Assembly: GCA_002633005.1 (NCBI GenBank)
Contig: NMRA01000032.1
Location: 1,298,064-1,337,888 of the forward strand
Reading direction: 5' to 3'
Length of the DNA stretch: 39,825 nt
Source: Phoronis australis
Lineage: Eukaryota > Phoronida > Phoronidae
Shown here: positions 36,381 through 39,825 of the stretch, in pieces
Layout of the letters: the number at the start of each line of letters is the position of its first letter
Position numbering within the stretch: position 1 is the stretch's first letter
Notes under the pieces: model-generated
Database searches by the model: none
What the model saw: only the letters and a program-made list of their open reading frames with translations
Told to the model about the DNA's origin: nothing
Made by a program: the position numbers and the translations under genes

Positions 36381-36634
36381 AGTAACATCTTATCACTTTT
36401 GGGCACAATGTGGTGCATAGGTGAAATTTTATTTTCTCACTTTTTCATAAAGTAAAACGATATATGCAGTATTGGAATGACGATTTACCATATCTAAGTT
36501 CTGTTAACCCACTACTACCAACAGAAAATATTTTGAAACTTTGTGTGCATTCACAATAATGTTAAAAGCTCTTGAAAAATGAAAAAACTGAAATTGTGGT
36601 ATATTTTTCCTAGAAATTGGTGAAATTTTACCGT
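36380..36634 (-). mobile_element. MITE-like repeat family 1, copy E
   Basis: This copy is inverted relative to the other four. On the minus strand it reads cggtaaaatttcacc, then agagcttttaacattattgt, gaatgcacac, aaaataaaatttcacctatg, and ends gtgataagatgttactg. Both ends are flanked by TA (36378-36379 and 36635-36636 region), suggesting a TA target duplication. About 255 bp. Confidence 0.75.
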
Positions 36635-39171
36635 AACTTTGGGTTGGTCAACTTGGTCTTCAGACAGGACAGGACTTTTGACTTTTGAGGCCCACCGTAC
36701 GACCGTAGGTATATCCCTACCTATAGGCTTCACACAGATCAATCCAATCTCTGTACATTATTTGAGCAAACAAGCTATGGAGATGATTTCGTTAAGATAC
36801 CATTCAGCAAATTTGTGAGTTGCATGGCCCCAAATGCTCTGACACTTGGGTAACCAAGGAGTAGCATGAACTAAAAGATTAAATTACCAAACTGTTGTTT
36901 TTGAAGTGACGTGTTTAATAAACAATCGAAAGATACTGACATGAGAACAGGTTTTCCCCTGCAAGCAAGATCAGAATGTCTGAATTCACTTTTAGTCTCC
37001 TTGAAGCAAGCATTAATATTACACATTTACAACTACATAAGGTAAACAATGTAGGCATGGAGGTAAAAAACTGTTGAGACAGAGGGAGGGAGCAGAATGG
37101 GGGGGAGGGGCATTCAAATGGGGTGCAATTACATTTATGAAATGGAACAAGAAAGGCTGGTAACTGAACATTATATTAAAGGCCCTTAAGTCAAATGTCT
37201 AAACTTGGCTTAATATGAAACATTACATCACGGAAAAAGCACATCAGACAAAACATTCAGAGACTGAGCTTTCTGCACCTTATCCCAAATGCAGTCAAGA
37301 ATTGTTTTTGAAATGTTACACTTTTGCTTGAGAGGCTATCAAAAATAGGTCTCTGATGATTTTTGTCAAAAAAAACTCCAGCTGCATAAAACAAAAAAGA
37401 ATTAATAATTTAAAAAATTGTAACAACGTTTTTGAGGCTTCATCTTGAACATTTAATTCAAACAAAAATTAGTCGAATCAAAACCTACAATCCATGTATT
37501 TTCGGGCAACACACAATTTTGTAGACATTTAGCTTATGCTCGCACTAAGATCATACATAACCATAAACATGTTGTTCCTTGCATCAAATCAGGAGAGGCG
37601 AACAAAGGCTAATCTGTAAAACAGTATAGACAAGTCACTGATCTAAGCTACAGGATTCTGCAATGGCATTGGTTAGCGTAAAACATTCTAAACTAAGTGA
37701 AAACACAGATAAGGCCGAATCAGTGGTTTGCTGTTCATTGAAAAACGCTGTGACAATCACAAAAAAAATCCTTGTATTCGGTAGCAAAAATGGTTTTCAT
37801 TCACAAGCACTTGTAGGCCTGAAAGCAACGAACCGGGCACTCAATTTTACAGACAATTTCTCTATGCATCTCTCTACCAGTAAAAGCAAGACTATAAAAT
37901 ACTTGGCAGTGAAGAAGACTTAGTGAACAACAGATTTCTTCAACGAGTTCTCTGACTTCTCATATGTAAAAACCAAAAGGAACAATAACAAACCTGATTT
38001 AGAGAATATTGCCTAAACCAATCTTCAGGTAAGTCATCCAGCAGTTACGATTAGTACGCATACCTCAGTGAAGGCCAAAATTCACAGCAAAAAACAGGTA
38101 TGAATATCTTTAGTAATGAGGCAATGAAACCACCATGAAATGTTTACACAAAATAATTCATTAGGTTATGAGTTTGCATATTAATTCCAAGAAGCACTGC
38201 CAATTCCAGTTTTCCATAATCCATACGAGGGGTTCATAGGGATGTTCGGTCAACTCGGCCTAACATTGTTTCAGGTTATTTGATTTGCGACATCGTCTAC
38301 AATTGATACCAATGATGGCCATGTAGATGTAGGGTTTTTCTTCACTTGGCATTACCTCGGCTTGGTACCCAAAAGGAAACTTTCTACTCACAACTGCATA
38401 TGCAGCGTTACAAAAGCACAAGTGTGCCATTTGCTTTGACCTAGATTCTAATTTGGATGCATGAGATGGGATCAATCGTAATTTCTGTCATTCACTCAGA
38501 CATTTGCAGCCGACGTTAGCGTTAATGTGTGACTCGCTTGCATATACCACCACAAAACACTGGCAATTTGACACCCTCCCTCCCCCAACACTAAAAAGAC
38601 CTTTGCTTTGCACTAGTCTGACTTCTTGTGAATAAAGTGAGACATGAATCACTGGAAATCAGAGATCCAGTCCAAGCCTAGACATCAAACCAATGCCCGT
38701 ATGTGTTTTTTGATAAATAGCCGACATTCCATAAGTTATGACTGTCTGACCCTTCTTGTGGCTACTGCCACCACCGTTGCTGAGGTAAGTCACAGTATTT
38801 TACCAAGAAATGGTAAATACCTTTTCATTACTAATATGAAGGAAATTCTCCGATGATTTACAATTAGGCAATTTGGAAATGGTAGAAGCAGGCTGATATT
38901 CTCCTCTAAATTCTTGCCGGAATGCTTGTGTTGATAGACATGTTATCACTACAGCACCTGCACTGCCTGTGTTGACAGGGATTTAACAACCATAAAATTA
39001 AATAAAATCTGATATCCACAAGAATCATGCTGTGTCATGAACATTAGCTGGGAATCACCTGGTGACCTAGATTCCAAACTTTCCTTCCTGCACCTTGGAG
39101 AATAGACAGCTAGACACTAGGTTGGCATTTTGGTGTTTATGCCACTCAGACATGCTGATTTGTATTAGAAT

Positions 39172-39196
39172 GACACACACACAAACACACACACAG
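39172..39196. repeat. CA-rich microsatellite
   Basis: A gacacacacacaaacacac-type tract, interrupted once, followed by agagag. Confidence 0.9.
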
Positions 39197-39825
39197 AGAG
39201 TCAGAGGACATGGTTCTCTATTTGCTCCACTTTTGAAACTTGATTGCTCAAAATTACCTTGTTAGGCAATAACATCTTCAGATAACAAGTACTTGAACAC
39301 AAGAGTTATCCCCAACACTAATCAATCAAAGTGGATTTACCTGCCTGGTTGTACAAAGCAGGTACAGAGCAATTTCACAAACACAATTGATGCCAATCAC
39401 GGCTAAATGAAGAAAGAAAAATGACAATACTACGACATATCTAACTTTGAAGAACCAAGAAATGCAACCAGAAATGCAACAACAGTAACTAAATTCAATG
39501 CAATAGACAAGCTTATTCCCCTGGAAGTACGAGTCAATTAACGCCATTTTATTCCTAGTGAAATGGTAAAATTTGGTAATGTGCCAGCAATGACAAGTTG
39601 TGACTTAAGTGACACTAATACACGAGGAGTGTGGGCTCGTTAGCACGAGCCATCAGAAACGATATTAGCTAAGCATGATCTACACGGGCAGGCAGCCACG
39701 GCATTCAAACATTACTTTCAATTAACGTCGCTCATTCCAATCTCGTAATAGCATAGGGAGGGAAAATTATGACAAAGTGACAGGATTTCTATTGATTGTC
39801 TATACGAAAAAGATCGATGGCAATC

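Larger units (their letters stand above)
28715..39825 (-). other. Presumed first intron or upstream DNA, distal part
   Basis: About 11 kb of AT-rich DNA with no gene I can support. It contains family-1 copies D, C and E, a 21-bp duplication, purine-rich G-run tracts (30146-30178, 37084-37110) and a CA-rich microsatellite (39172-39196). All open frames here are short and unlike known families by eye. Confidence 0.6.

Noticed and set aside
37663-37923. An 86-codon plus-strand ATG frame
   Set aside because: No family recognised and biased to Lys/Ser/Thr as expected of AT-rich DNA; nothing supports expression.
38260-38475. A minus-strand frame with MAHLCFCNAAYAV before a GTGAGT donor, as a first exon
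   Set aside because: The phase is wrong for joining to Ig1 and the leader is too short to be a convincing signal peptide.
39326-39547. A minus-strand ATG frame with hydrophobic segments ending in a CAG|GTAAAT donor, as a signal-peptide exon
   Set aside because: The donor is in phase 0, whereas exon 20206 needs phase 1, and the hydrophobic part is preceded by over 30 residues. It would need an extra exon that I cannot see.

Overview
The window is animal nuclear DNA: split coding exons with GT/AG borders, AT-rich introns holding short transposon relics, and one run of Ns (28633-28714) that marks an assembly gap. One gene is clearly recognisable. It lies on the minus strand and is a DCC/neogenin/frazzled-type netrin (and, in vertebrates, RGM) receptor. 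Eighteen consecutive exons (20206 down to 916) join in frame with consistent phases to 3597 nt, about 1199 residues. They encode four Ig domains, six fibronectin III domains, a short stalk, one transmembrane helix and the cytoplasmic P1 motif. Vertebrate DCC and neogenin have about 1450 residues. The first coding exon (signal peptide) was not found, and the last exons (P2 and P3 motifs) lie beyond base 1.

The species cannot be named from the sequence. The family assignment, the moderate intron sizes (about 0.2-2.2 kb) and the sequence distance from vertebrate DCC and neogenin suggest an invertebrate. A non-vertebrate deuterostome such as a lancelet is my best guess, held loosely.

Layout, right to left in gene order: 39825-20207 is presumed first intron and/or upstream DNA with MITE-like repeats, the gap and no convincing gene. 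20206-14165 holds the four Ig domains in six exons. 12420-3521 holds FN1-FN6 in nine exons. 2744-2649 is a stalk exon, 2169-1971 the transmembrane exon and 1166-916 the P1 exon. Bases 915-1 are the next intron, or an intron-retention tail.

The introns hold most of what is unusual. There are five diverged copies of one short inverted-repeat (MITE-like) family, two copies of a second foldback family, a separate element of about 370 bp flanked by TAA, a broken THAP-domain-like coding remnant, and a four-copy 20-bp tandem repeat just upstream of the FN5 exon. That last junction corresponds to the FN4-FN5 linker, which is alternatively spliced in vertebrate DCC. I found no tRNA, rRNA or CRISPR array, and no intact transposase.
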